Shown piece after piece: positions 36,582 through 45,561 of a stretch of DNA of 64,000 nt. A program made the translations under genes and the position numbers. Location of the stretch: assembly GCF_015864945.1 (NCBI RefSeq), contig NZ_JADYWF010000001.1:744378-808377 (forward strand), in the 5' to 3' direction. Under the pieces are notes generated by a model. The model saw nothing but the letters and a program-made list of their open reading frames with translations. It had not been told where the DNA came from and made no database searches. The number at the start of each line of letters is the position of its first letter. The first letter of the stretch is position 1. This stretch comes from Salinibacterium sp. NG253 (GTDB lineage Bacteria > Actinomycetota > Actinomycetes > Actinomycetales > Microbacteriaceae).

Positions 36582-37363
36582 GTGACGACACCGGCCTTGT
36601 CGCCGAACGAATCCGCGTCACTATCGACGGCACCCTGCTCATCGACGACGTCGACTGCACGGTAGCGCGAGGCTCCCTCAGCGCTCTCGTCGGGCCAAAC
36701 GGTGCCGGAAAATCCACACTGCTGCGGGCCCTGACCGCCGTGCAGGCTCCGGCATCCGGAACCGTCACGTTCGGCAACGCCGACCTGCTCGGGATGCCGC
36801 GTCGCCAACGCGCGCGCCTTGCCGCGTTCGTGGAACAAGACGCCACCACCGACTCCTCCCTCACCGTCGACATGGTCGTGAAGCTCGGGCGTCTGCCCCA
36901 CCAGTCACTGTGGGAGGCTGACTCCCCCGAATCCGCTGCCGTCGTGACGGCAAGCCTCGAGACCGTGGAAATGACCGCATTCCGCGAACGCGAATTCCAG
37001 AGCCTCTCTGGTGGCGAAAAGCAACGCGTCATGCTTGCCCGCGCCCTCGCCCAAGAACCACAGCTGCTGACCCTCGACGAACCGACCAACCACCTCGACA
37101 TCGCGGCCCAACTCGCCGTGCTCGAACTGCTGTCGAGCCTGCGCACCACGGGCGTGACTGTGCTGGCCGCGCTGCACGACCTCTCCCTCGCGGCGAGCTA
37201 CTGCGACCACATCATTGTGTTGTCCCAGGGCCGCGTCGTGGCGGCAGGCGCGACCGATACGGTGCTGACCGAACAGCTGATCGCTGACGTGTATGGCGTC
37301 ACGGCATCCATCCTGCGCAATCCGGTCACGGGCAAGCCTGTCATCGGGTTCAGCCCGGCGTAG
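36578..37363 (+). CDS. Putative F420-0 ABC transporter, ATP-binding protein
   Basis: This 261-residue ABC ATPase starts 4 bases inside the permease stop (ATGA). It has Walker A GPNGAGKSTLLRAL (residues 39-52), the signature LSGGEKQRVMLARAL, Walker B LLTLDEPTNHLDIAAQLAVL and the H-loop ALHDLSLAASYC. It is the energy subunit of the cassette (TIGR03873-like). Close relatives also serve ferric siderophores and cobalamin, so the substrate call depends on the F420 gene context. Confidence 0.8.
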   Translation: MSDDTGLVAERIRVTIDGTLLIDDVDCTVARGSLSALVGPNGAGKSTLLRALTAVQAPASGTVTFGNADLLGMPRRQRARLAAFVEQDATTDSSLTVDMVVKLGRLPHQSLWEADSPESAAVVTASLETVEMTAFREREFQSLSGGEKQRVMLARALAQEPQLLTLDEPTNHLDIAAQLAVLELLSSLRTTGVTVLAALHDLSLAASYCDHIIVLSQGRVVAAGATDTVLTEQLIADVYGVTASILRNPVTGKPVIGFSPA

Positions 37364-37376
37364 CCCCAACCCAACC

Positions 37377-37420
37377 GAGATCTAACCCACCCGAGATCTA
37401 GCCCGCTTGTGATCTAACCA
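37377..37420. repeat. Three direct repeats with a 16-base period
   Basis: GAGATCTAACCC (37377), GAGATCTAGCCC (37393) and GTGATCTAACCA (37409) lie exactly 16 bases apart in the short gap between the convergent ABC ATPase and transglutaminase genes. The stop codon of the latter is within the third unit. Their function is unknown. Confidence 0.7.
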
Positions 37421-39645
37421 CGACGGTCTCGGGGACTAAACGCCGTGCGCGGAGCCAGTGCAGCCCGAAGTTGCCCACGCCAGCCAACGGATGCTCGCAG
37501 CGCGGCGAGCACATTCGTCACGGCTCCCGCACGCACGGTTTCGGGTCGCGGGCTGAAAGCGCTCGCCTCAACCTGCCCAAGCAAGGAGCTGAGCGCGGAT
37601 GTCCCGGAGTCGCCGAGGTGCTCGGCGAGGTGCTCGGCGAGGTGCTCGAACTGTTGCCGCGGGGTTGCTGTCGCGCTCAACGGATAGCCGAGATCGATTG
37701 CGGTGTCGCGCACTTCACGCCAGGCTGTGCCGGTCTCTCCTCGCCTCACGGCGGCCAATCGTAGAGCCCGACGGGTGACCCGCACGAGGGCTGGAATGAG
37801 CAGAAGCACAGGCAAGGCGAGCACGAGCCACCACCACGGTGAGATCTCGACGCCGTTGGGCGTTGCCGCGGAGGAGTCTTCATCGAGGGGCAGATCGGGG
37901 CGGGCACCAGGCGTCGCTGGGGAGGTCGACGTTGGGGTTGCTACGGGCTCAGGTTGCGATTCATCGACATCCGGCGTGTTGGGGTCATCTTCAACACTTT
38001 GGGCGAAACGTGGAGCGCTTCCCACCGAGACGGTCGGTTCGAAACGGATCCACCCGATGGTCGGGAAATAGAGCTCAGGCCACGCATGCAGATTGTCGGT
38101 GGACACGAGGAAGCGTCGTTCGTCCGAGTCATCCGCGATTCGTTCGCCGGGCGTGAACCCGACCACCACTCGCGATGGGATCTCTAGGCTGCGGGCCATC
38201 GCGGCCATCGCAGAAGCGAAGTGAACGCAGTAACCGCTCTTCGCCGTGAGAAACTCGCCAAGAACACCGGCGCCGGAACCGTCATATTCCTCGGCGACGG
38301 GAGCATCTTCTGAATACGTGAAGTCACCGTCGGCAAAGAATGACTGCAGCGCCAACGCCTGATCGAAGCGAGTCGTTTCGCCGCGCGTCACAGCGTCGGC
38401 TGTCTCAGTCACGATGCTCGGAAGGGTCTCCGGCAGCTCAAGATAGCGCTCAAACCCATCGGGTAGCGTCGTCGGGGCGGCCTCCAGTTGCTCGACCGAG
38501 GGCGCGGGCGAAACGAACGCGACTTCGTAGTTTTGGCCACGAGAGTTCGAGTCGTCGGTCGATACCGTGAGCCCGTCTGGCTCCCACGACCAGTCGCCCT
38601 CAAGCCCACTAATGTTGGCCGTCGCATACGGCACCGGCAAGAGCTTTCCCCGGATGCGGTCAATCTCGACCTGCAGCACCTTCTCCTCCCGCGGCACTTC
38701 GTCGCTCAGACCGGGTGCTATCGGAAATTCGGTGACGCTGCCAGCGGCTGTTGGCTCGTTTTCCGACGGCTCCCAAGTGTCCTCCGAAAACACGTCAAGC
38801 GCGGCCACGCGAAGGTACTCCCCGCCGCCCTCAGAGGCATAGGTCAATGCTCGCAAGGGAATGCCTCGGCGGAGGTCAGTGCTGAGGTTGATGATCGGGT
38901 TCACCCCGGTGGAGATGAGACCCTGCCCGCTCCCCAATTGCTCCGCTGGTTCAGCGCTCGGCAGCACCACCGGCACGATGAGAGACAGCACTAGGGCGGC
39001 CGAAATCAGCGGCCACGCCGAACGAGTGTTCTTCTGCGAGGATGCCACCAAGAGCACCGCAACATAGGCGATCGCGGTTGCGGCGAAGACAAACGCATCG
39101 TGCAATTCGGTGCGCACAAAGCTCGGCACCAGAAGAAGAATAGTGAGCGGGATGGCGGTCAACGCTGGTTTCTGCAGCACGAACGCCGCGACATCCATGG
39201 CCACGGCCACGGCCAACGCACCGAGACAGATCAGGAAGACGATCCCCACAAACGCATCAGCCGGAAAACGCTGTACCGCGATGGAGGCTTGCCCCTGCGT
39301 CACCAGTTCACCAAACCGCGAGGCCGTATCTCCCGTCGGGATGATGCCGAGGGTGGCCGTCTGAGGCGCGAACATCAGCACGAGCGAGACCAGCCCACCG
39401 GCGGCCGCGACCACCGAGCCAAGCCACGCTCGCGAGTTCACACTGCGGAAGGCGGCGCCCGACGCCAGAACCGCCACCACCACGGCCATAAAGGGGAACC
39501 ACCAGGCACCCTCGGCTAGCACTGCCCCGAGACTGCTCGCCGCAACGCCCGTCGCCAAGGCTAGAACACCCGCAATCGACCACAGTCGCACTCGGCGATA
39601 GTGCTTCGCTACGCTCGCGACCCTCGCCGCCTCAGTCGTGCTCAC
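37414..39645 (-). CDS. TgpA-like membrane transglutaminase
   Basis: The GTG at 39645 gives 743 residues and overlaps the upstream DUF58 gene by 14 bases. N-terminal hydrophobic helices (about 20-235) correspond to DUF3488. The transglutaminase core follows, with Cys in AKSGYCVHFASAMAAMARSL, His in FLVSTDNLHAWPELYFP and Asp/Glu in IGWIRFEPT. A late transmembrane helix and DUF4129-like tail (EHLAEHLAEHLG repeat) end it. With DUF58 and MoxR it forms a widespread operon of unknown cell-envelope function. Confidence 0.88.
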   Translation of the reverse strand: MSTTEAARVASVAKHYRRVRLWSIAGVLALATGVAASSLGAVLAEGAWWFPFMAVVVAVLASGAAFRSVNSRAWLGSVVAAAGGLVSLVLMFAPQTATLGIIPTGDTASRFGELVTQGQASIAVQRFPADAFVGIVFLICLGALAVAVAMDVAAFVLQKPALTAIPLTILLLVPSFVRTELHDAFVFAATAIAYVAVLLVASSQKNTRSAWPLISAALVLSLIVPVVLPSAEPAEQLGSGQGLISTGVNPIINLSTDLRRGIPLRALTYASEGGGEYLRVAALDVFSEDTWEPSENEPTAAGSVTEFPIAPGLSDEVPREEKVLQVEIDRIRGKLLPVPYATANISGLEGDWSWEPDGLTVSTDDSNSRGQNYEVAFVSPAPSVEQLEAAPTTLPDGFERYLELPETLPSIVTETADAVTRGETTRFDQALALQSFFADGDFTYSEDAPVAEEYDGSGAGVLGEFLTAKSGYCVHFASAMAAMARSLEIPSRVVVGFTPGERIADDSDERRFLVSTDNLHAWPELYFPTIGWIRFEPTVSVGSAPRFAQSVEDDPNTPDVDESQPEPVATPTSTSPATPGARPDLPLDEDSSAATPNGVEISPWWWLVLALPVLLLIPALVRVTRRALRLAAVRRGETGTAWREVRDTAIDLGYPLSATATPRQQFEHLAEHLAEHLGDSGTSALSSLLGQVEASAFSPRPETVRAGAVTNVLAALRASVGWRGQLRAALAPRTAFSPRDRRG

Positions 39646-41002
39646 GGAGCACCTTAGATTCCGAAACCAACAGGTTCCAGGCGTCGGCGACATCGTCGTA
39701 GGAACGAACCGAAATGACCTTCCACCCTGCGGTGCGCAACTGATCAGCAACCGGCGCACGTTTCTCGGTGCCCCCACGCTCACGGTCACCGAAACTGGAC
39801 GACGATTCCACTACGAACGCAACGGCAAGCCCGGCGCCGGTTGTCTGAGCTGCGAGAAAGTCAACGGTCTCAGCATCAGGATTCGCGACCAACGCGATCG
39901 TGGGCACCGACGTGGCAGCGCGCGCTGCAGAATCTGTCCACCACGCGGCGGGCGAATCGATGGGCGCTATCGCCGCGAGCCGAGTAAGCAGCTCCTGCTC
40001 CGCCGCCGACCTGCGGTGCAGGACAGCCGCATCCGTCAATTGAGACTGCCCCGTTTCAACAATGCTCACGAGAAAACCCTCGCGCCGTAGCTGCACGGCA
40101 GCCGACGCGAGCATGCTCACTACCCACTCGAATCGAGGACTGTGCGCCGACGCAACAGCAGAACCGGAAGGCGTGCGAATCACGGCGGCGCGGCTGGCAT
40201 CGGGGTAGCCGACCAGCCGAGTATCGACAATGATGCGGGCCTGCGGATAGCTGTGCTGCTCTTCTTGACGCACCATGAGACTGCCGTGGCGAGCGGACGC
40301 TTTCCAGTGCACGCGACGCATGGCATCGCCCCGACGATACTCGCGCGTCATCGCGTCATCGTCGTCACCGGCGGCACGACGTTGCACGACCCGTGCTTCG
40401 CCATCTCCGGACTGCGCCAACAGCGCTGTCGGCGCGAACTGCACCACTTGCGGCGTCACGATGAGCAGTGTTGCAGCGCCCACGCTCCAGGCACCCCACG
40501 CCAGTTGAAGAGGATCAGAGGCTTCGACCACGAGCGGCCCGACATCGAAGACTCCGCGGGTGGTCGGGGTGAGGGTGTAACTCAATTGCGCGGCGCTGCG
40601 ATCATTGCCCGCCCCCGTCTTCACCGACAACCGCGGAAGCCAACCGCTCTCGGTCACCCACGGGTGCCACGGAAGACCATCGCGCCACCGCATCGCGGCC
40701 GTCGCACGCCGCAATTGATTATCGACGCGCAGCGTCACAGCCGTCGTGCTTGCCGCTTCGACCACCGGGAACGAAAAACGACGAGTAACCGTCATCGCCG
40801 CCGCGTGCCTCCGCACGAAAAATGCCGCCACCGTCGGCAAGGCCAGGGCAAAAGACCCGACATATAACAAAATCGGCATACCGGCACCAAAACCCACACC
40901 CAGTGCAACGCCGCCCGCCACCAAGAAGGTCGCGCCGCGATTCGTCAGTCGGGCACCACCCATCACAATGCGAATGGATCGCAGCAGCACGTCGCGGGCC
41001 AT
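39632..41002 (-). CDS. DUF58 domain protein
   Basis: This 456-residue protein has two N-terminal hydrophobic helices and the DUF58 core motif REYRRGDAMRRVHWKASARH followed by GSLMVRQEEQ. DUF58 proteins have a von Willebrand A-like fold and are coupled to MoxR ATPases and transglutaminases. It starts 11 bases after the MoxR stop. Function is not established. Confidence 0.88.
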   Translation of the reverse strand: MARDVLLRSIRIVMGGARLTNRGATFLVAGGVALGVGFGAGMPILLYVGSFALALPTVAAFFVRRHAAAMTVTRRFSFPVVEAASTTAVTLRVDNQLRRATAAMRWRDGLPWHPWVTESGWLPRLSVKTGAGNDRSAAQLSYTLTPTTRGVFDVGPLVVEASDPLQLAWGAWSVGAATLLIVTPQVVQFAPTALLAQSGDGEARVVQRRAAGDDDDAMTREYRRGDAMRRVHWKASARHGSLMVRQEEQHSYPQARIIVDTRLVGYPDASRAAVIRTPSGSAVASAHSPRFEWVVSMLASAAVQLRREGFLVSIVETGQSQLTDAAVLHRRSAAEQELLTRLAAIAPIDSPAAWWTDSAARAATSVPTIALVANPDAETVDFLAAQTTGAGLAVAFVVESSSSFGDRERGGTEKRAPVADQLRTAGWKVISVRSYDDVADAWNLLVSESKVLREHD

Positions 41003-41013
41003 GACAGCTGTCT

Positions 41014-42009
41014 CTAGGATGCGGCCGCGTGCACCGGCACCGGAGTCTCGGCCACGATGCGCTCGATGACATCCGCGATTGAGTGCCCAGAGAGCAGTGC
41101 CGAAGTGTCACCGGTGTGACGAGCAGGAATCATCCGATGGGCCAGCACCGTCACAGCGAGCGCATCAATGTCATCCGGAAGAACAAAGTCGCGGCCGTCA
41201 ATCGCGGCTCGCGCCTTTGCCGCGCGCACCAAATGCAGCGTCGCGCGGGGACTCGCACCCACCCGCACTTCACGGTCGCGGCGGGTTGCTTGAGCGATCG
41301 CCACGGCATATTCCTCCACGGCAGTGCTCACGAAGACGCGGCGTACGGTCGCGATGAGCTCGCGCAACTGCGACACCGAGACCACCGGGGTAAGAGCATC
41401 CAGCGGACTTGTCAGCTCCCGTGACCGCAACATGGCCAGCTCGGCTGCGGCATCCGGATATCCCATTGAAATTCGGGCCATAAACCTGTCGCGCTGAGCC
41501 TCGGGCAACGGATAGGTGCCCTCCATCTCGATGGGGTTCTGCGTCGCCACCACGATGAACGGGCTCTCAAGTTCGTAGGTCGTGCCATCGACGGTGACAC
41601 TCGACTCGGCCATGCACTCGAGTAGTGCCGACTGCGTCTTGGGGCTTGCACGGTTGATCTCGTCGCCAATCACAATGTTGGCGAAAACAGGACCCTTCTT
41701 GAATTCAAATTCGCGGGTGTTTTGGTTATAGACCGAGACACCAGTGATGTCTGCCGGCAGCAAGTCTGGGGTGAACTGCACGCGAGAAACGGTGCTGTCG
41801 ACCGTGCGCGCCAGGGCTCTCGCCAGCATGGTCTTACCGACCCCGGGCACATCCTCGATGAGAAGATGACCCTCCGCCAGCAACACCGTGAGCGCCAATC
41901 GCACGGCCTCCGTCTTGCCATCAATCACGGTCGAAATACTGCGCACAATGGCGGCACAGTGATCGTGGAACACGTCGTCGGGTAGTGACCCGGAGGTAGG
42001 GGCATCCAT
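41014..42009 (-). CDS. MoxR-family AAA+ ATPase
   Basis: This 331-residue MoxR ATPase has Walker A EDVPGVGKTMLARALARTV, Walker B GDEINRASPKTQSALLECMA, and sensor motif VVATQNPIEMEGTYPLPEAQ. It is thought to act as a chaperone-like ATPase with the DUF58 partner. Start ATG 42009 is chosen; a GTG at 42036 overlapping the preceding stop (TAGTG) is an alternative. It is followed directly by DUF58 and TgpA-like genes. Confidence 0.93.
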   Translation of the reverse strand: MDAPTSGSLPDDVFHDHCAAIVRSISTVIDGKTEAVRLALTVLLAEGHLLIEDVPGVGKTMLARALARTVDSTVSRVQFTPDLLPADITGVSVYNQNTREFEFKKGPVFANIVIGDEINRASPKTQSALLECMAESSVTVDGTTYELESPFIVVATQNPIEMEGTYPLPEAQRDRFMARISMGYPDAAAELAMLRSRELTSPLDALTPVVSVSQLRELIATVRRVFVSTAVEEYAVAIAQATRRDREVRVGASPRATLHLVRAAKARAAIDGRDFVLPDDIDALAVTVLAHRMIPARHTGDTSALLSGHSIADVIERIVAETPVPVHAAAS

Positions 42010-42035
42010 GGGTCGAGTCTTACACCGGTCTTCCA

Positions 42036-42395
42036 CTACGGCAATTGCTTACGCTTGCGCAGTTCATCTTCAAGGGCACGGATCTTTTCTTGGCGCTGAA
42101 AGTATTCGATCTCCGCATCGAGCTTCGCAATCTCTTCTTCGGTCGAGCTTGGCCGCATCGACGACTGGTGTTCGCGACGCTCGGGGGCACCAAAGGGCAA
42201 ATATCTGGGGGCGGTGGACTGGTGCTCGCGGCCGATAGCAAACCAGAGAATGCTGCCAATGAAGGGCATGAAGATCACGAGAAAGATCCAGGTGACCTTG
42301 CCGAGATGCTTGATGCGCGATTCATCGATCAGGATGATGTCGATCAGGACCGCGATGAGCAACGCGAAGTACGCGAGCGAAATGAGACTCCCCAT
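42036..42395 (-). CDS. PLDc_N-type membrane protein
   Basis: This 119-residue protein has two hydrophobic helices: SLISLAYFALLIAVLIDIIL and VTWIFLVIFMPFIGSILWF, ending in AIGRE, the phospholipase D nuclease N-terminal (PLDc_N) motif. A charged coiled-coil tail (EEEIAKLDAEIEYFQRQEKI) follows. Function unknown. It lies between cofE (38 bases away) and the MoxR gene, all on the same strand. Confidence 0.8.
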   Translation of the reverse strand: MGSLISLAYFALLIAVLIDIILIDESRIKHLGKVTWIFLVIFMPFIGSILWFAIGREHQSTAPRYLPFGAPERREHQSSMRPSSTEEEIAKLDAEIEYFQRQEKIRALEDELRKRKQLP

Positions 42396-42433
42396 CTGCT
42401 CATCGTAGAGGTAATCTCACGTACAGTCGAGTA

Positions 42434-43222
42434 TTAGTCTTCTTTAGTTTCGACGGTGTTGTACGCCTCATCGAAGCCCGCCATCCACGCCTCTTTCGTG
42501 CCCAAACTGAACATGTCTTCGGGGCCGGACCGAACGAGCGAACGTGCGCCGGGAGCGTCGAGATCAGCGACGTGCTGGCCAAGGCCGCGAAGGACCGCAA
42601 CGGGCAATCCCCCGGCCTTGCCTTTGACCAAATCTGTCGCGGCAGCAACTTCATCGGCGAGCGCTGTGACACTGACCGCAAGCGGGCGACCCGAAGCATC
42701 CGCGGTTCCACGCAAATCATCCAAGACATGGATGCCCGCCGCGCCAATCGCAATGTCGGCCTGCCCTTTGCGCCAAGGCCTGCCCACGGTGTCAGTGATG
42801 ACGATGCCGACCGTCACCCCGAATCGCTCGCGGAGCCCGGCGCAGAGGTCACGAGCCGTGGCATCGGGATCGAGAGGGAGCAGCAAAACGATGCCATCGG
42901 GGGTATTGCTGGAATCGACGCCTGCCGCCGCCATCACGAGCCCGAGACGGTTCTCCACAATGCGAGTGACGCCGTTGGGGTGCTCGCGGGATGCCACCAC
43001 GCGCACCGTTTCGTCGGTGATGGCTTGCTCGCGATCAGCGGCTTCCACCGAACGCCCCTCGGCCTTGCTCACGATCTTGGAGGTCACAGTGAGGATGTCG
43101 CCGTCGACAAGCCCGCCAGAGTTCACGTCGTCAGAGTCGGCGACGAGAGCCGCCGCAATCGCCTCAAGAAGGCTGTCGCCGGACTGAATTTCGGGGATGC
43201 CGGGCACAGCCCATGCGCTCAT
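42434..43222 (-). CDS. cofE: Coenzyme F420-0:L-glutamate ligase
   Basis: This 262-residue protein matches the CofE/FbiB-N family: [67 protein letters not shown] and [20 protein letters not shown]. It adds glutamates to F420-0 (GTP- and metal-dependent) in the cytosol. It lacks the C-terminal FMN domain of mycobacterial FbiB, so it is the stand-alone form. A GTG at 43261 overlapping the upstream fgd-like stop is an alternative start. This is the only F420-synthesis gene in the window. Confidence 0.92.
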   Translation of the reverse strand: MSAWAVPGIPEIQSGDSLLEAIAAALVADSDDVNSGGLVDGDILTVTSKIVSKAEGRSVEAADREQAITDETVRVVASREHPNGVTRIVENRLGLVMAAAGVDSSNTPDGIVLLLPLDPDATARDLCAGLRERFGVTVGIVITDTVGRPWRKGQADIAIGAAGIHVLDDLRGTADASGRPLAVSVTALADEVAAATDLVKGKAGGLPVAVLRGLGQHVADLDAPGARSLVRSGPEDMFSLGTKEAWMAGFDEAYNTVETKED

Positions 43223-43260
43223 TCTCACGCGTCTAGTCTGCGGCATTTCGGGAGCAGTCA

Positions 43261-44274
43261 CTACTTGCGCAGCGCCGGCAGCACGTCGCGCCCGAAGACG
43301 TCGAGGAACTCGCGCTGATTGCGTCCAACGTTGTGGAGGTAGATACGGTCGAATCCGAGATCGAGGTAGCTCTGGATGTAGGCACGGTGCACGTCCGGAT
43401 CGGCACTCACGGGCATCCGGCCTTCGAAGTCTTCTGGTCGCACCATGCGGGCGAGCTGTTCGAGCTCAAACGGTGAGCGGATGTCGTTCTTCGCAAACCG
43501 CAAACCGCCGTTCGGCCATTCCGTGAGCGCGTTGCGCATGGCCTGCTCATCTGTTTCGGCCCAGCTCAAGTGCAACCGCAGTACGCGGCTCTGAGTTTCG
43601 GGCTTGCGGCCCGCTTCGCGCGCTCCTTCGGCGAATCGCTTGAGCAGCATGTCGACTTTCTCGAGGGGTGCTGCTTCGGTGATGAGACCGTCGACGGTTT
43701 TGCCCGCACGCTTGGCGGCGACGGGGCCTGCTGTCGCAACGAGGATCTCGGGCGCGACTTCGGGCATGGTCCAGAGGCGTGTCGATTCGAGCCGATAGAA
43801 CTGGCCTTCGTGGCGCACATCTTTGTTGCCGAGACCCGAAGCAAAAAGTTTCTTGATGATCTCGACGGCTTCGAACATGCGGTTAATGCGTTCGGGGGCT
43901 TCTGGCCAGTACTGGCCGACGATGTGTTCGTTAATGGCTTCGCCGCTGCCGAGCCCGAGCCAGTGCCGTCCCGGATTCATCGCGGCTAGCGTCGCCGAGG
44001 CTTGAGCGACCATTGCCGGATGCCACCGAAAGGTGGGTGCGGTAACTCCCGTGCCGAGATCGCCGGTCGTTGTCTCGCCCAGAGCACTCAGCACGTTCCA
44101 CACGAACGAAGCCTGTCCCTGCTGGGGAACCCACGGCTGGTAGTGGTCGGCGGCCATTACGCCGCGAAATCCCTGCGCTTCGGCATGCTGCGCGAACGCC
44201 ATCACATCGCGCGGATGAAACCGTTCAAGCATGGCGGCGTAGCCGATGTGGGGTGCAGCAACTGTCACGGGCAT
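43261..44274 (-). CDS. F420-dependent glucose-6-phosphate dehydrogenase-family protein
   Basis: This 337-residue LLM protein starts [20 protein letters not shown]. It carries the FGD-type active-site set His44 and Trp48 ([10 protein letters not shown]) and Glu112 ([13 protein letters not shown]). It also has [20 protein letters not shown]. It is clearly in the F420-dependent G6PDH family but more diverged from mycobacterial FGD1 than the copy at 46572. It probably oxidises a sugar phosphate or other alcohol using F420. It is immediately upstream of cofE in the same orientation. Confidence 0.85.
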   Translation of the reverse strand: MPVTVAAPHIGYAAMLERFHPRDVMAFAQHAEAQGFRGVMAADHYQPWVPQQGQASFVWNVLSALGETTTGDLGTGVTAPTFRWHPAMVAQASATLAAMNPGRHWLGLGSGEAINEHIVGQYWPEAPERINRMFEAVEIIKKLFASGLGNKDVRHEGQFYRLESTRLWTMPEVAPEILVATAGPVAAKRAGKTVDGLITEAAPLEKVDMLLKRFAEGAREAGRKPETQSRVLRLHLSWAETDEQAMRNALTEWPNGGLRFAKNDIRSPFELEQLARMVRPEDFEGRMPVSADPDVHRAYIQSYLDLGFDRIYLHNVGRNQREFLDVFGRDVLPALRK

Positions 44275-44384
44275 CCGTCTATTGTGGCGTGCATTGCGCT
44301 TGTCATGCTGCACCAGAGTCACAGAGCATTGAATTGCCGTCGCGAGGAGCGGATAATGGGCGACCTACTCACTGAGGAGTCGGC

Positions 44385-45173
44385 ATGAATCTGGGCGCGT
44401 TTTCCACCAGCACCGCTAGTCCGCTCATGCACGTCATCCTCATTCCAGGGTTCTGGCTCGACGAAGCATCGTGGGGCCCCATTACTCAGTCGCTGCGCGC
44501 TGCTGGCTACACGGTTCACCCGTTGACACTTCCCGGTCTTCACCGCAACGACACCGACCGAGCAACCATCACTCTGGCCGACCACGTTGCCGCGGTGGTT
44601 GACGTAGTCGATAGCCTCACTCGCGACTATGACTGCGAGGATGACGCAGCGCACGGCCAAACAGCGCCTCACATTGTGCTCGTGGCCCACAGCGGTGGCG
44701 GCCCCATCGCCCACGCTGTTGCGGATGCTCGTCCCACTTGCCTTGCGCGCATCGTTCACGTCGACACGGTGCCGCTCCCCCACGGGATGCCGATCAACGC
44801 CGACCTTCCGACAATTGATGGTGAGATTCCGCTGCCCGATTGGGCGGTATTCGACGACGAAGACCTTGTTGATCTCACCGCTGAGCTGCGGGCCACATTC
44901 CGGGAGATGGCGATTCCGCAGCCCGCTCGCGTGGCTAGCGACCCGCAAAATCTGTCGACTCCGGCACGGTTTAGCGTTCCCGCCACAGTGATTTGTTGTG
45001 AGTTCACGAGCGAACAAGTGCGGTCATGGATGCACGACTCTGAGCCATTCGCCGCAGAGCTTGCACGCCTCGACGACCTCGAGCTCGTTGACCTGCCCAC
45101 CGGGCACTGGCCGCAGTTCACGAAGCCAGCTGAACTTGCCGAAGCAATCGTCACGGCTGTGCATCGCAGCTAA
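44385..45173 (+). CDS. Alpha/beta hydrolase
   Basis: This 262-residue hydrolase has a GAGGAG ribosome site before its ATG. It shows LIPGFWLDEASWGPIT, the nucleophile elbow HSGGGP and a late His in LPTGHWPQFTKPAELAEA. A classical acid residue between them is not obvious. The elbow differs from the usual GxSxG (VAHSGGG). It is divergent from the fgd-like gene. Substrate unknown. Confidence 0.82.
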   Translation: MNLGAFSTSTASPLMHVILIPGFWLDEASWGPITQSLRAAGYTVHPLTLPGLHRNDTDRATITLADHVAAVVDVVDSLTRDYDCEDDAAHGQTAPHIVLVAHSGGGPIAHAVADARPTCLARIVHVDTVPLPHGMPINADLPTIDGEIPLPDWAVFDDEDLVDLTAELRATFREMAIPQPARVASDPQNLSTPARFSVPATVICCEFTSEQVRSWMHDSEPFAAELARLDDLELVDLPTGHWPQFTKPAELAEAIVTAVHRS

Positions 45174-45181
45174 ATAGGGTC

Positions 45182-45210
45182 TTGTCCTCTGCGAGCGCCC
45201 GTCCTACACT
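45182..45210 (+). promoter_or_regulatory. Sigma-70-type promoter of the small ORF
   Basis: TTGTCC (45182-45187) and TACACT (45205-45210) are 17 bases apart, each matching consensus at 4/6. A transcript would start near 45217, about 26 bases before the ribosome site and GTG at 45243. Confidence 0.6.
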
Positions 45211-45242
45211 GAGCAAACGCCAACTATTGAAAGGAGCCTGAC

Positions 45243-45308
45243 GTGTTTATGTTCGTTACGACCAAGAACCCCACTACCGCCGGCTCCGTCGGCACCCTCA
45301 CCGCCTAA
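45243..45308 (+). CDS. Predicted 21-residue peptide
   Basis: A GTG at 45243, preceded by AAAGGAG at the right distance (7 bases) and by a consensus-like promoter, opens a 21-codon frame. It begins VFMFVTTKNP and ends GSVGTLTA. The TAA stop lies inside the palindrome CTAACCGGTTAG (45305-45316). No homologue is recognised. It may be a regulatory leader peptide or a small secreted/signalling peptide; it could also be a non-functional chance frame. The strong ribosome site argues for translation. Confidence 0.55.
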   Translation: MFMFVTTKNPTTAGSVGTLTA

Positions 45309-45561
45309 CCGGTTAGCGTTCTCTGCTCACCGATTCTGACGGTGGCGGCGCTCACGGAGCACACGACCCAACTCGATCATCACGAGACCGCGTTCGACTG
45401 ACGAGTCGGCACACCCTCACTAGGGTTGCGCAGCACTCACCGTGATGATCACCCCTTCTCTGGCGACTCGCGATCGCTGAAGGTTGCCGTTGGGTCGCCA
45501 CCTGAAACAGCGCGCTTTGGCGCGCCATCCGCAACCTCTCTCTGTCACGAAAGTTTCCATC

